64,000 bases of DNA from Vicugna pacos. Lineage: Eukaryota; Chordata; Mammalia; Artiodactyla; Camelidae. This document shows positions 1-13,756 of the stretch, piece by piece (positions within the stretch are counted from its first letter, which is position 1; each line of letters opens with the position of its first letter). Both the position numbers and the translations under genes were made by a program. The stretch spans positions 5,341,136 to 5,405,135 of the forward strand of contig NC_133014.1 of the NCBI RefSeq assembly GCF_048564905.1. The letters run 5' to 3'. Below the pieces are notes generated by a model. The model searched no databases. It had not been told where the DNA came from and saw only the letters and a program-made list of their open reading frames with translations.

Positions 1-1177
1 GACCCTCATAATCACAGGACAAATACTGAAGGACATAGATGAAGAGTTCTTCTGGAAAAAGCAGGAATCCAAAATCCAAAGACACCCCAGATCTGTTTGA
101 GCTGTTGGTCCACATCTCCAGACACAGAGGCATCTAGTTAAGAAAACACATTGGGACCAATTTCTTCATCTAAACGGTCTGTTCAAGAACAGAGGGAACC
201 CAATGTTCTGCTGGGGATTCTGTCATTCAAACCAGCGACCATGGCAGGCGGGCAGCAGGGCACAGAGATGGGCGTCCCCAGAGCAGGAAAGGTGAAAATG
301 AGTGACCGTGATGGAGACTGACATCGTTAAGTGTTTGCTGTCAGACAGGTCCTGAGCTGTCACTTTACGTCCACGTCACCTTTTGAAACCACCCTCTGAA
401 CTAGGCATTAGTCCTGATATGCTGGTTTTATAAGGAATACAAGAACTCAAGAGCTTAGATGCGTGTCCTAGAGTCTCGCATCAAGGAGGTGCAAGAACTG
501 CTACATTCAGAGGAAACACGACTCCCACTTCTCTGCCCCGGACACTCGGCAGGCAGGGCCTTGGGGGCCCGCTCTGGCTCGCCAGACTCTTCGCACTTTT
601 GAGGGCAGCCTTGAGAGAGGAAAGAAACGGACGGAGCCACTAACCGGAAGCACCAATGCCACATGTGAGCTTAGTTCTTCACTCCCTTCCTCCCCTAAAC
701 CAAACTGGCCCCCACAGACCACCTCCTCATCCCCATCACGTTTCCAGCCTGGGTTTCCTTGTCCTGGAGGGCCCGACCCCTCTTCCCTGCACCTCATCCG
801 TCCCCCTCGCCCCCTTCACTCAGCATCTCCCTACTTCCTGAGCTCTTTTCCCTCTTCCATCGTCTGAGTAGATTCTAACTCTGGGTTTTGGTGGATTCCA
901 GCAAGAATAATGCTGGCACATGAGCACTTTGTATGTACCGAAGGACCCCGCAAGCCCACCACACCCTCCGCCATTTGTTTTCCAATACAAGAGGTCAAAG
1001 TTCCACGTTATGCAAACAAAACTTCAGCAGACTTTATCAGTCTGTAACTTGACTTTCCCATTGGTAATACTGCCTTTTTCATAGACAGAAAATTGAGAGC
1101 AATGATTATTTTTAACCTAAATTTTTGTTTTAATATTCCATTCACTTTGAGATAAAACATTTTTCAACACCCACCCC

Positions 1178-1178
<1 letters not shown>
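1..1178. other. Intergenic, no gene; MIR-like piece
   Basis: I see no exon here. About 305-510 resembles a MIR SINE (plus sense): an Alu-unlike segment with a 'ctcaagagctta' stretch in the place of the usual MIR 3' half. The rest is unique sequence with short unrelated open frames. Confidence 0.4.

Positions 1179-1213
<35 letters not shown>
1179..1213. repeat. (CA)n microsatellite
   Basis: About 17 uninterrupted CA dinucleotides. Confidence 0.98.
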
Positions 1214-1215
<2 letters not shown>

Positions 1216-3550
1216 GAAAGGCGCTTACCATCAGTGAGGCTGACTGAGAGCTTTCTTCCTCAAATTCCTACCAACCAAGATTATTAATCCCAAAAAACAG
1301 CTTCTCTAATAACTCTATGCTAAATGCATTAGGCACCTTTCTTTAAAAACCTCCCATTTTCCTTATCAGTTAAGACACAGGAACCAGTCACTGATAAGCT
1401 GAAACCGATGAAGTGCTCTGTTAAATACCAGCTTCGGTTTTCACCACATCGCCTACTTGAAAGAGCTCTGATGAAGCTGCTTCCAATTGTAACGTTATCT
1501 CCATAGAGGGTCACATTTTCTCAACTCGATTTTATCTCCCCCGTGGGTGATAGTCTCAGCAAAACTTCCCCGACTCCATCTAGGTGACAGGTCACTCAGT
1601 GCCCTTATAGTGAGTTGGTGGCTGCAACTTTGCAAAAGCTGCAGCTCTGAGAACAACAGGGCACATTTCTGACAGCAAGTTTTACTGTAGATGTCCCAGT
1701 GTCAATGTTTGGAAAACTCTGATGCATTCTGGGTGCGGTAAGTGAATGCCAGGCTCTGTGTGCAAGGATTTTTTTGGACATGCCGTCCCCTGCACTCCTT
1801 AGAGGCCTACCAGGGGCTCAGAGAGGTTGACTAACTACCTTACTTGAGGCAACAGCCTGTTCAAGGTAAAGCCAGCATCCAAAGCATCTGTAATTGGCCT
1901 CTTCCCACGTGTCCAGCTGGCCAGTCTTGGGCGTTTGCAATACAGGTCTGTGGACACACGTTGCAACTATTAGAATTCTGAATAAAGCAACTTTAATCAT
2001 CATGTGATTTTCTTTTACAAAATGTTGGTGACTTTCAAATGATCGAAATGTACCATCTGCCAAAGGACTCTCTGATAACAGTAGGAAGTGCAGGCGCTTT
2101 CAATACAAAGTTTTCCTCTTCCTAACAGTGCGGCTTTGGGCATATTTCATAACCTCTCCAAATCTGTTGCGCGAAGGGCACTGTTATCAATGGTAAATGG
2201 ACAGTCGGTACAGGGGCTTAGCCACAGTAATGAGCACTGGTACCTCTCTGCCCTGTCACATCCTCAACCCGCTGTATAACTTCGCTTTAAAAAAAGAAAA
2301 CTTCAAAATGTATTTTCTTTCATAGTTGCTTCCAGATTCCAGTCTTACCAAGGGAGCCAAATCCATCTTTTCTTCTTACCTAAGTTTGCCGTACAGACAA
2401 GATGAAATTCTGCAACAAAACCCAGTTATCTATTACACAATCTTTACACAGAGCATACTTTTACATGGAGTCAGTTATCATTTCTTCCCCCTGGCTGGAG
2501 AACAGGAGAAAATACACTTAAACAATAAACCAAGCGGTTCTGTTGATGTGTCCACATTAGATGGGACTCCTGGACAGATGTCTGAGACCCACTACTGATC
2601 TCAAAGGACATACACTTTACAAAAAATTGGAGGGGGCAGATATGAATGTAGCATTTTTCCAAATCTGAAATTTTTGAGTGGAAATTAGACATTTGCAACA
2701 ATCTGAATATTTTTAAAAATCAGAGCAGGTTATAGAGAAATTATAGCGTATATCCTTTTTCCAAGAGTGGAATTTTGGAACAGAGTGGAACAGAGAGCCC
2801 TGCCTCTCTGCACTGCTCAGCATCAGCCCAGGACTTCCTGGTGTGGCTGAGTTATGTTTTTGCTCTACATCCAGATCTCTCGATATCCCTTATCATCATA
2901 TGAGCATTAAGGCAGCAGGACAGTGGTTAGAAACCCGGGCCAACTCTGCCGTACAATCTGTCTTTCAAAGATTTTCTCAGCGTTGGCATTTACATAACTG
3001 ACTGTTATCAGGGTGACTAATGTTTTCAACGTTTCCATTAACAGTTCAAAACATTTCATAAAGTCCAGGGGGGCCAACATCTGTCAAGGTCCACCCGTTT
3101 TTGTAATAAAGAAAGGAAGATCTGATGGACGATAGAGGGGCCTCGGCAGCCGTGGGGGGCTTCAGGAAGTTTCTCTTTAATAACCCCTCTCTCTGCAAGG
3201 GCTCTGCAAAATGCAGAAACCAGAGATTCCTGCTGGAGCACCCAACTAGCAGGGGGAGCCTGGGGGAGCCCAGGAGGGACCGCAGCCTGCCCCTTTAGGG
3301 CTCTCTCCTCAGTCCCAAAGATCTTTGATGGTGTGCCCAAGTATGATTTGCCAGCCATACCCACTAAAAACGACTTGGAAGTGATTCTCCTAAACCCCAG
3401 AACAGATGGAAGGAAATAGTTCTTTGCTGAGGAGCAGACTAACTGTGGCAACTCACCATTCAGTGACATGAAAGGAGAGATTAAAGCTGGCCAAACTTAC
3501 TCATCTGAAATGAGAACACCAGACTGGCTGCAAGAGTAGAAATGTGTTTG
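1214..3550. other. Intergenic, no gene; two MIR-like pieces
   Basis: No exon is recognised. About 1810-1880 and 2110-2280 look like plus-sense MIR fragments: the second carries a segment matching the MIR core 'ctttgggcatatttcataac' and a following 'ggtaaatgg'. Nothing else was identified. Confidence 0.4.
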
Positions 3551-3576
3551 GTGTGTGTGTGTGTGTGTGTGTGTGT
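3551..3576. repeat. (GT)n microsatellite
   Basis: Thirteen uninterrupted GT units. Confidence 0.97.
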
Positions 3577-6500
3577 ACGTGGTGCATCCACACGTGTGTG
3601 TAAGATCTTTTTTCCTCCTTTTTCAGTTTTATTAGGTAGAGTTATTCAGTTTGCCTGCACATATACATTGCGTGTAAATACATATATACAATATACGTCA
3701 CGTTTTTAGTTTGCATATGTGTACTGTTTACTGTTTCTAAAAACAGATTGGAGTTTTCGCTTTTTAAACTTATAGTTATCAGTGTAATAAAGCCAACCAC
3801 AAAATAAGAATCAACAGAATGTGGTAATCCAATCATAAAGGACAGTCAGATGTGCCTGACGTGTTTAAGATCTTATCTGTGTGTTTGAATGTGGGTTCTG
3901 TCCCCATGGAGTGGACATCTTAGCTCTGGACCCAAACCTAAAGAAGCTTTTAAATGTCAAAAGTCTCAGTGACTTGCCAAAAAAGAAAAGTTAGCTGATC
4001 TTCCTTGCATCTTGGAGACTTAGAACACTTGGTTCCGACCCACTACCGATTCTGCAACTATTTAACAACCCAGAGTCCCCCCTGTGATGTCTGCTAATTC
4101 CTGGGGTTCATGATCTCAGGGTCACTCTGTCTCAGGAGACCCTGAAGTGGAACCCCCCAGCTAAGGCATCCTCAGATTCCTGACTCTCAAAAAAATGCAT
4201 GAGATAAGAAATGTCCATCGCTTAGGCTCCCACATTTTAGAGTCGTTTGTTATGCAGCAATAGATAATCACTAGTTGACAATAACACGTCTATCACTATT
4301 TCCTTTGTGACTCTATCAGCAAGGAGGTGGAAGGCAGGGGTGCTCGCTGGTATGAAATGACTTTTATTCAAAAATTGAACTTCCAGCCCTGCTTACTAGG
4401 CCTTTTGCAATCAGAAGGCTGCTTCTGGTTTATCTCTTGGGTTTCCATTATCAGAGGCAACTTTCTAGGTTAGAAATTGTTCCACAGTTCTTAAAAGCAC
4501 TCCTTCCTTAGCCTAATCAGGTAAAACATCTTCCCTTTCACATGTTCATTGTGTACATTCAACAGATCTTTGTCCACGTATCTGATGTGTTTTATCATAG
4601 AAAGCAATGGTTGATGACAAACGTCGCCTTTGATGACATCTGAGAAGCCTCCTGGGGACACGTCTCTGTGGGCAGTGGGATGGCCCACATGAGGCTACCC
4701 AGAGCACAGACACTGCAGTAGGAAAGGCAAGGGTTCAGGGAAGCAGAGGGCGAGGCCCAGGCTGGGCCTCGGGCAGGGGCTCCATGACTTTGGGCAGACT
4801 TGCCTTGATCACGAGTGTTCTCATCCTGACATGATGCCTTCTCGCAGAGGCCTGTGCTCCCTGGAGTCTCACACAGATGCCTTGGCTTCTGACACAGTGG
4901 GTGTGTGATGTGTGGTCTGTGCGCTCCACACTCCCCTGTGTGCTGGCCTTTCTTCCCCGGTGTCTCGGTCTCAGCCCCGCCCGCTAACACTGAAGGAACA
5001 CAAGTGGAAAGGCCCAACTGTAGGTCCTCATCCTGTTCTTTCCTCCTGTTTAAATAAATGTCAGCCTTTTCCTTCACAGCCCTACATCTTCTACAATCTA
5101 CAACTCCGGAAGTTCCTCTGGGGCTGGTAAAAATTGAAACATGGGCATCATTAGCTCCAATTCTCCAGTCCTGTAAACGTTCACGGCAGATTATCTTCTG
5201 AGATTAAGTCCAGATATTTTGAAGCATTCCAAGAAAATTTAGACTTAGGAACGGAAGAGGCTTGTGGAGGGAAGAAAAAGGTACTTCACAGAGACCTCAC
5301 GCATGTGTTTTCAGGAAGTCATTTTAGTCATCCACTTAAAATTGTTTTTCTTCAATGTCCTGTCCAGTTCTCCTGAAACCAACTTCCGTAATTGATTTTA
5401 AACTTTTAAAACAACAAGAATCTGATTTATTTCTTCATATGATTCCTGGGGGTCAGGAACCAGGGAGTGGCTTCACAGGGTGGCTCCGGCTTGAGGTCCC
5501 TCACAGGACTTCAGTCAAGCTGGTGGCCGGGGCCACAGTTTCTAAGGATTCGATGGGAGCTGGACGGTTCTCTCTCAAGCTCAGTGGTTGCCCTGCACCG
5601 TAGCTCGGATCACGCCTCCAAGCAAAAAGCCCCAGTGATGCGAAGTTACCTAAACAGTTTTCCTTCTTTCAAAGTACACAGTGCCTGCTGTTCAAAGCCT
5701 GGATTAAATTTTCCTGCAGGTAATGTCCACCTTTCCAATTATTTATGGTGGGAGAGCCAGTCCAGCACCACATACCCTGTCATGTTACTGAACGATCAGC
5801 TTTGATTGCAGCCGTCTCTTGCTAAAAATCAGTTAGTAGATCATTGCTGTTGACCAAATAAACTCACAAGGCCTTGGCCTGAAAACCTGGTCCTTCTTTA
5901 TTTCCCACTTTTGTTCTTACCAAAATATTTTTCCCCAAGAAAAATCTCATGTTTTCAGGCCAGTTATTAGAAGCAGAGTCTTTGTTTCAAACCCTGCCTG
6001 AGCTTTCATTTTCTGATCTGGAAAATGAGAAAGGAGCGTGTCTCTCTCCGAGGCACAGTTGGCATAGTTTATGTGAAGCACTCAGCAGAGAGTCCGTCTC
6101 ATAACGGACGGATTAACGTGCCCATCCTGTTTCCCAGCTAGACTGTCATTTCCTCAGGAACAGATCTGTAATGAATTTCCCTGTCTGCCCCATGACCTAA
6201 AGCTAGGCAGTGGGCGACAATGGCTAAAAGCATCGGCCTTGTAAATACCCACCGGCTTTGTTGATTCGTCCAAAAGTGTAAACACCGAGTGTTCCCTGAA
6301 TTACGGACCAGCAAGAATACCACGGAGAGCAGACACAGACGCATCTCTGCCCCAGGGGAGTGTGTTGCAAGAAACAGATACCAATCAAATATATACCCCC
6401 TCAAAAAATGTACAATGTACTCGGTCTTCTCATTTTAATATATTTTATGTCCTATCGCCAGATTAATATTTCAATTCCTCTGCTGAAAATCATTCAGTGG

Positions 6501-6599
6501 CTTCCTATTGCCTTCCAAATAAAGTCCAACTCCCTGGCGGTGACGCCTGTCAGGCTGAGAGGCGCAGGGGTCTATGGAAGCATACGGCAAGGAAATTTG
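3577..6599. other. Intergenic, no gene; small L2 fragment
   Basis: Nothing gene-like was found. About 6470-6545 contains 'cattcagtggcttcctattg' followed by 'aataaagtccaactccctgg', a known motif of the L2 LINE near its 3' end, plus sense. The rest is unassigned. Confidence 0.4.
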
Positions 6600-8280
6600 A
6601 CCTAGAGCTGGGCCGTCAAGGGAGGTCCTTCTGAGGAAGCATCGCGGATGCATGGCCTGCAGGAGGAATGGCCACGAACAGGGCGCAGAGAGGAGGGGAA
6701 AGCATTGCAAGCAAAGGAAGCGGTGCAAAGCCCTACGGCAGGAGGAGCGAGCAAACACGAGAGCTGAAAGCAGGGCCACGGGGCGGGCAAACAGGGCAGA
6801 GGGTGGGGTCCTCAGGCCACGTGAAGCATTTTGAGCCACGGGACACAACAGAAGAGTTTTAAGTAGGGAGGTTACTTGGGCCCAGCAGGGTCAGGAAGAA
6901 ATTAGAAATATGTGGAGATGAGTGGGATGTGGAGATGAGCGTTTCAGGTACAGTTACTGCATAGCAATTTACCTCCCAGTTTATCAGCTTAGAACAACCT
7001 TTTGATTATGCTGATGGAGCCAGTGCTTCTGGACCGTGTTCAGGCCACGGGGAGGGACATCCAAGCACAGCGGAGTGAGCTGCAGTGCACACAGCTCTAC
7101 CACGTGCCGCTCTGTAATGTCTGAGGCTCTCACTGGCAAGGCAAAAGCCGGAGGCGAGTTGATGGCCAGAGACTGGAATCGTCCAAAAGGCTTGCTCACT
7201 CACTTGTGTGGCCATGGCGGAGATGACACGAAGACGAGGTCTGCCAACCCAAGTGCCCACATGTGACCGCGCTGTGTGGCTTGGCTTCCTAACAGCATGG
7301 TGATGTCATCTTCTCAGGTCTCCAACCCGAGAGCTCCAGCAAGCAAGGTAAAGCTGTGTGCCTCTAATGCCCCAGCTCTGAGGTCACACAGGGCTACTTT
7401 AATGGCTCCCCATCAGACAATGCTGTCCCAAGTGCACCCAGATTCAAGGGCCCAGAACATGGACCCTATTTCCCAATAAGTGGCATCTCAAAGAGCTTGA
7501 GGGCAATGTTTAAATTAGCAAAACCAGCAATAAGCGATTTCAGTAGACATGGTGATAGGTGAGGGTAGCTTGGACGAAGGTGGTGGTAGCAGAGGTGGAG
7601 AAAAGTAACTAAGAGGTAAACATTAGCAGGACTTGGGGACAGGATGGTTGTAAGGGAAGCAGTGAGCTTTCCAGGCTGTGCATCAGAGTGGATGGGCGTG
7701 CCCCTGCCTAAGCTGAGGCACAGAAGAAGAGGACCACTTGCTTGTTTTGCTCTGTGAGGAGGATAACTTGAATTTGGTTTGGGAAATGTTGAGTTGGGAG
7801 AGACTTCGAGACCCTTGAATGAAAGTCAAGTGGACAGCTGAATAAATGGACTCAAAAGAAAAACTAGGACTGAATACACAAACATTGGAGTCATTATTTC
7901 AGTGGCAGTTTAAACATAGATGCAGGTGGGGTCAGAGAGAGCATATGAAGACAGAAGAAAACAGAGATGAGCAGAAATCTTTGAGCAACTTGAACGTTGA
8001 GCAACAATGGAGAAAAAAGGAGGCTAGAGGTGCCCGGAAGTACAGTCAGGGAGCTAATGGAAAGCTGAGAGTGGCTTGCTCACCAACATCCCTAAAAAGA
8101 GAAGGGTCCAAGAAAGGAGAGGGTCAACAGTGCCAAATGCTGACGAGAGGCCAGGTGAGAAGAGGTCTGAGCAACTAGTGCGGGGAGGTGATTATTGTCC
8201 AGCACGAGACTTGTCTCCATGGAGTTACGGGTGCATAACGGGAAATGATGGGAAGACGCTTGTCTGAAAGGGAGCTGGGA
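6600..8280 (-). repeat. L2 LINE fragment, antisense
   Basis: Read on the plus strand this shows landmarks of the reverse complement of L2. Around 6700-6760 'ggtgcaaagccctacggcag' matches the L2 3' region. Around 6815-6880 there is a 'gaagcattttgagccacggg' type segment. Around 8125-8165 'caacagtgccaaatgctgac' is followed by gagaggccaggtgag, the reverse-transcriptase region. The copy is old and diverged, and borders are approximate. Confidence 0.6.
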
Positions 8281-8289
8281 AGAGCCCTG

Positions 8290-9010
8290 AGGCTTTCCCT
8301 CTCCGGTCACTGATAACCTCAGTGCGGTCGAATGCACTCAGTGATTTGTCAGATCTCTCTCCTACTGCTGTTGGCACTTTTAATCGCTCTGCCTCTATAA
8401 TCGCTCTTTACTTACGAAGCGAACTCCATATTTACATTCTATGTTTCTCAGCAGCCGTGTACTTCCCAGGAACTCTCCTCTGAGTTTCATTTCGCTGACT
8501 GTCCTCCTCTCCCCACCACTGACCCGTGGGTACCTCTCCTGACTCGCTCATAGCCTCCCATCTGAGTTCTCTCCCTCACAGGCTCACTGTCCCCTCTCAC
8601 AACCTCTCTCACCTGGTGCTTCAGACCTGCTTGGTAGACAGCTTCCCAGACGCACATCTTCGCCCCACCTGTTCCTTCCTCTGCCCAAGCTTTTATTTCT
8701 GACTGTCTGTTGCTGAAGCAAACAATCCACCTCACCCAAAGTTAAATTAAGTCATCCCTGTGAATTGGTTCTCCTCTATTTGTAGTTCCCTGTGTCTCAC
8801 ATTCCGATGTCACCTGCTTCTTGCTCCCTCCTTGCTTCCTGCACTCATCCCGGTCCACGTGCACACGCAGCCTGCATTCTCCCGGATTTCCATTCATCTC
8901 CCTCTTCACAGCAATAACCCAGATCCAGCGTTCCACGTGTGTGGCTCGAAGTGCCACTCAACGACCTCCCCGGTAAGTTTCTCAAAGTCCTCTTCTTACC
9001 ACTCATTGTC
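8290..9010 (+). repeat. L2-like LINE fragment, sense
   Basis: The stretch around 8335-8400 (cagatctctctcctactgct and following) and the pyrimidine-rich sequence after it resemble the plus-sense L2 reverse-transcriptase region. This would place it head-to-head with the antisense copy to its left. It is badly diverged, so the call is tentative. Confidence 0.4.
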
Positions 9011-9379
9011 CTGTAACGTGGTCAGCTGATTAAAATGGAAAGGAGAAGGCTGCAGAAAACGAAGAAGGACTAGCAGATTCTAATTTGTCATCAACTCCGG
9101 TCCTTCGACAACGGTTCCCTGGAGTACCACGTTGAGAAGGCTTCTGAAACTCAATCCAAATTCAGTGCAAGAGTTCCAGGATCGGCACTATTAGTGGGTA
9201 GAACTAGCAGCCCAAATTGCAGGTCAGATGTGACGTTTGGTTAGAGCTTTGGACTGAATATAAGCAGGTCTGTATTTTAATCCCAGGGAAAGTGTTGGGC
9301 TATTTCAAACAAATTCCAAATGAAATATGATTTTGCTAATATGTCTTAGAAGGTGACACGGTTCAACTTTTGCTCCTTT

Positions 9380-9790
9380 GTTCCTTGTGAGTTTTTGGTT
9401 TCCGTCCTTTACACTGCTAGTTATCTTTTAGACAGTTCTTTGTTACATTGTATTTATTGTATTCTCCATCTCTGAAAATTGTTTGGTTCTTTTTTATGAT
9501 TTCTATCTCCCTGGTAAACTTCTTGTTTTGTTCATGCGTTGTTTTCCTGACTTCACTGAACAATCTTTCTGGGTTTTCTTGTGGCTCACTGGGTTTCCAA
9601 AAAGCAGCCATTTGGAGTTCTTTGCCAGGAAAATCACAGCTCGCTGTTTCTTGGGAGTCAGTTACTGGAAAATTGTTGTGTTCCTTTGATTGTGTCACGT
9701 TTCCTTGGAATTCCATGTTCCTTGAAGTCTTGCTTTATTGTCTTTGCATTTCAAGAAGTAGTCACTTCCTCGAGTCTTTACTGACTGGCT
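9380..9790 (-). repeat. Old L1 fragment, antisense
   Basis: T-rich sequence with phrases typical of reverse-complemented mammalian L1, such as 'tttctatctccctggtaaac', ttgttttgttcatgcgttgttttcctga and a later gttactggaaaattgttgtgttcctttg stretch, in the order they have in L1M elements. No intact open frame is present. Confidence 0.55.
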
Positions 9791-9802
9791 TCTGGAGATA
9801 AA

Positions 9803-9841
9803 CAGCGCTTTTAGGAATTCTATCAGCGCTTTTAGGAATTC
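9803..9841. repeat. Short tandem duplication, 21-bp period
   Basis: The 18-mer CAGCGCTTTTAGGAATTC occurs at 9803-9820 and again at 9824-9841, with a 3-bp spacer. Confidence 0.97.
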
Positions 9842-12800
9842 GGTGGCTCTCTCAGACCTTCTATGGATATGCCTGCTCCACACCTCTCGTTTCCTTTTGT
9901 CCGGGGGCGGGGTTAACATTACATGCCTTCCATCCATCCTCCACAGTCAGGTCAGGTGCTGACAGCTTCCCCTTTGCTTTCCCCCTGCTGGTGCCAAGCA
10001 CCCCAGTTTGTGTGCTTCGTCCCGCTCCTGCAGAGTCCAGCCAGCATCCTGTGTGTGCCCGCTGGCTGTCGGCTAAGGCCCCGCCCCACCGCCCTCAGAG
10101 TTAGCACAGGGAGCCGGCCATTGGGCAGGGGAGGGGAGCTCCCGTGTAAGTGAGGCTCACAGAGCTCTGGGGGTGTCTGAGGGTCAGCTGAGGGGACCTG
10201 CTGGTTAGGCACTCCCAGTGGCTCTTGGGCAGCCTTCCCCATGGAGCCTGCAGAGCGGTCAGCTGGCTCTGGTCCCTCCGATGCCCTCTGCCAGCCCTGG
10301 CCGCTGCTGTCCCAGCTGCTCACTGCTCCCCTGTCACCCAGCACACCTCAGAAATCTGAGTGAGGGGGGAAGGAGGCATCCTGGGCTGAGAGGACAAGTG
10401 CTCGTGCACGTGGGAAAAATCACGGGCCAGGAAGACCTCTCTGGGCACTGATTGGTGCCGCTCTGGGGGAGGGGCGATGTGGGTAAAGTGATGCTGTTCC
10501 TCTGACCCTCTTCCATGTGTCCAGTCTCAGACTTTTGTGTGTGTATATTAGAAAAAAAATCTGGACTCACAGACTTTCACCAGGCACTCATAGCCATGAG
10601 TGGTTGTCAAAATTGTTCTTCTCTGAAGGAAGGACAATAGAAAACTCCTGCTCTGCCATTTTGCTGGCGTCATTTTCCTAGAAGGCTTTGATATGTTTTG
10701 GAGGGATCAGGAATAAAGATGTCATGGAACAAACTTGCACGTGAAGGAAATGTTCATTGCTACACGTGCCACACATACAAAGGGACAGTTTCAATGAAAG
10801 TCAGTTACATAGCCATGAAATTGCTTTGAAATTCCACCAGGGTGGGATTGACAAGTACTCGTGGTGCGGCAACCGCAGAGGCAAAGCTACTGACTTGGTG
10901 AGCGGAGGTTCACCTGAGAGTCAGGGGATGGAGCCCACCGTGTGTGCGGAGACTGCAAGTGATGATGGTGAAACAATACGCGTGCCCTGGGGCCTAGGGC
11001 TGTGCCCAGCTCTGGTGTGACTTCAGTGGAGTGGGGCAAAGCCTTAACATTCCTCCTCCTCTGAAAAATTTAGCTCGTTAGTTCTAAATTTCTATTCTGC
11101 CTGTGAAATGTTTCAGAAGTTCATGGAAATGCTGCCTTTTGCAGGATCCCAGATGTTACGCCCTATTTATTTTAAAATTAATCTTTTTCTGAATATAAAC
11201 ATGATATATGTAATAATAATAAATAGAAAATGAGTATGAACCATAAGATGTCATAATGCATAATAAAAATATAACACATTATAAAATACAATACCTATAA
11301 TTTATAATATAATGCATCATATATACATAAGTGGAAAATACAGAGAAGATGTAAAAATTACCTATCATCTGGCCATGTGTTAACAGGTGTTTGAGAAGAG
11401 GTTGGTAGTGAAATCATCATCTATCTGCTCCAACTCAGCCTTTTGCTACGAGCCAGGAGTCTGCCCCGTCATGGGCTCAGCCCTGAAGAGGAACTGGCAT
11501 ACTGAGACCCTTGCCTGTAGAAAGCTCTCTCTTCCCTAACAAGGAAGATCCAGAAGCACCCCCGCCCCGTGCACAGTGAGTTCCCCAGTGGAAGCAGCTG
11601 CCCGGGTGTGCACACGTCAGGCTGCAGTCCTGCACGGCCACACGCCTCCCTGCACCTCCAGGATGGAGGGTCCCCTGGCCTCCTCAGGTCCCTGCTTCAG
11701 GCTGAACCCTCAGCCCCACCTCCGAGGCCCAGGAGGCAGGGCCTCGCCCCATCGCTGTCTTCCCCCTGTCCAGGGCTGGATACTAGGCCCCAGATACCCA
11801 TGAAGCACTAAACCGGACGTCCACTTGGGGAAGACAAAACAGCAAGCAGCCGTGTCAGAGCTGCACCACTTCCTCTGCAGCTCAGACGCTTTGCAAGTTA
11901 AACCACAGGCAGGTTGAACCGAGTTCATTCTCTAGCCCTTTGACGAGTGACGTAGGACCCCTGGGCCCACCATCATCGTCATGCCTCTGACGTCACAGTC
12001 TCGGCTCCACCCTGGGCTCCTTGTTGATGGGGATTCAGGACCCTAACCCTCGCCGGGCCCCAGCCACTGATAATGCACACATGCCTCCTATGGACAAGAC
12101 GTGCAGCCAGCTTTCACAGGAAACCCGGACTGGAGGGAAAAGCAGAACCTCTGACCTCCTTCCTTAAACACAAGCCTCGGAACCGTGAGAGCCTGATTCA
12201 CCCTCCCGATTACGTGGGCAAGGTGAGCACGTGTCTGCTGTGTGACAGAGTCAGGGGAAAGCGGGAGGGGACAGAAGGGGGTACGGAGTGGCCCGCGCTG
12301 ACAGAGTTCCAGGGCAAGGACTCCATCCCCTCAGTAGGTGCTGCTTCAAAGGCAAACGCTACCCATGCTGTCAGTAACAGAGCCCCCAGGGGAGGCAGGA
12401 GGAGGGAGGAGGCAGACCTCACAGCCCCCAGGCGTCAGCTCTCGGAGCCCCTCAGGCTTAGCCGTCAAGCCTCCGAGCTCCTCGGGCGGGACCATCCCCT
12501 CTGGGAGATGGGACCAGTCGTTACTAAGGAAGTCCACCTTCCACATTTCGAGGCTCTTCCTCAGGAAAGCACCCACCGCTCCTCCCTTCTCAGGAGAGAG
12601 AAGTTCAAGTTTGCCACGCCGCTCTGCAGTGGGTCAGCCCAGGACATTCAACACATATCTGCATCTGACGGCAAAAAGTCGTGGGCTTAATCCCCTTCAG
12701 GTCTTAAGTCATGCCCAATACAACATCCGTATAAACCAGCAGAAACTGAACAACAAGCCCAAATGACGATGTAATAATGCCCCAATCCTCGCAACCAAAA

Positions 12801-13131
12801 AGCCCCCAGTTTAAATTCTCCTCCATGATTAAAACCTCAAGGAGAAATTAAAGTCAATTCACCTTTAATTAAAGACCAAAGATCCAAATCGTTCTCTACT
12901 CACATTTTATTCTGATACCCGGCCAGAGGAGTCGGATGCCTTTATCATCCATTTGGTCCTTTTCTACTGGAAACCTCTCCAAAACACATTTCATCCAATC
13001 CTATCCTTCGTGCATCCTATTTACCCAAAACGCCCCAAGCGCATAGCATTATCACATCACTAACCCCACTGATACCTATAAAATTTAGGGGGGAAAATTC
13101 CAGCCTTTACAACTCACATCTCAGTCAAATA
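9842..13131. other. Intergenic, no gene recognised
   Basis: This is mostly GC-balanced unique sequence. About 11160-11340 is a strongly AT-rich patch (runs of ataata and tataat) without a recognised repeat. The longest open frame (12073-12690, 205 codons) has no recognisable domain and is judged chance. Confidence 0.5.
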
Positions 13132-13756
13132 CAATTGATTCTCATTATTCACAGTAATTATGTCCCATAATGTCACCACCAACACTGATTTGCAAATACC
13201 GGATCATTGCTCCTGGGTGATACACGGGCTTAGGTTTCTGCAAACCATTGATCATAACATTTTCGTGAACCAGTCAACACATAATCTTATTTTTCATGTG
13301 TTTCTACTTAAAGACACCTTAGTTAATACAGATTGTTGACCCAGTAACATTAAACTCACACCTGTACGAAACTGATCTAACACTCGTGCTATTATATCCA
13401 CACACATAAAGCATATCCCGCTTCCTTGCTCTTAGGGATGTTAGACAGCACTGCAGCGTTCAGCCTGGGGTCAATTTGAGTCATGAAATTGACAAGAAAA
13501 AGCACAAAGATGCAAAAAAAAAGGCACCAAATAAACCATGAAAAGGACCTTTGCTTACAGAATGAGAGCTGCGATGAGACAGAGCATCACCTATTCCATA
13601 CCAACTGAGAACGTGCACCCAGGTTTTTGGCTGCTCTGTGCATGTCTGTGAATGACCAAAAAAGCATCGTGAGCATTGATTCTGGGGGGTCCAGATAAAT
13701 TTTAGCAAGTCGGCAAATTCACAAATATGGAATCAGTGAATAAAGAGGATGGACTG
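13132..13756. mobile_element. Tigger-like DNA transposon (TcMar-Tigger), internally deleted
   Basis: The ends form imperfect inverted repeats: the left end CAATTGATTCTCATTATTCA matches the reverse complement of the right end, CAGTCCATCCTCTTTATTCA. The left end is preceded by TA, as expected for Tc1/mariner insertion. The interior holds the familiar Tigger segments 'tttctacttaaagacacctt' and aacattaaactcaca, and near the right end attgattctggggg. It is too short (625 bp) for a transposase gene, so it is a non-autonomous or internally deleted copy. The exact subfamily is not assigned. Confidence 0.8.

Noticed and set aside
12073-12690. 205-codon open frame on the plus strand
   Set aside because: No recognisable domain, basic low-complexity composition, overlapping frames of similar length on both strands, no splice or promoter context. 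A frame of this length is expected by chance in 64 kb of GC-richer DNA. A blastp hit in other mammals would change this.
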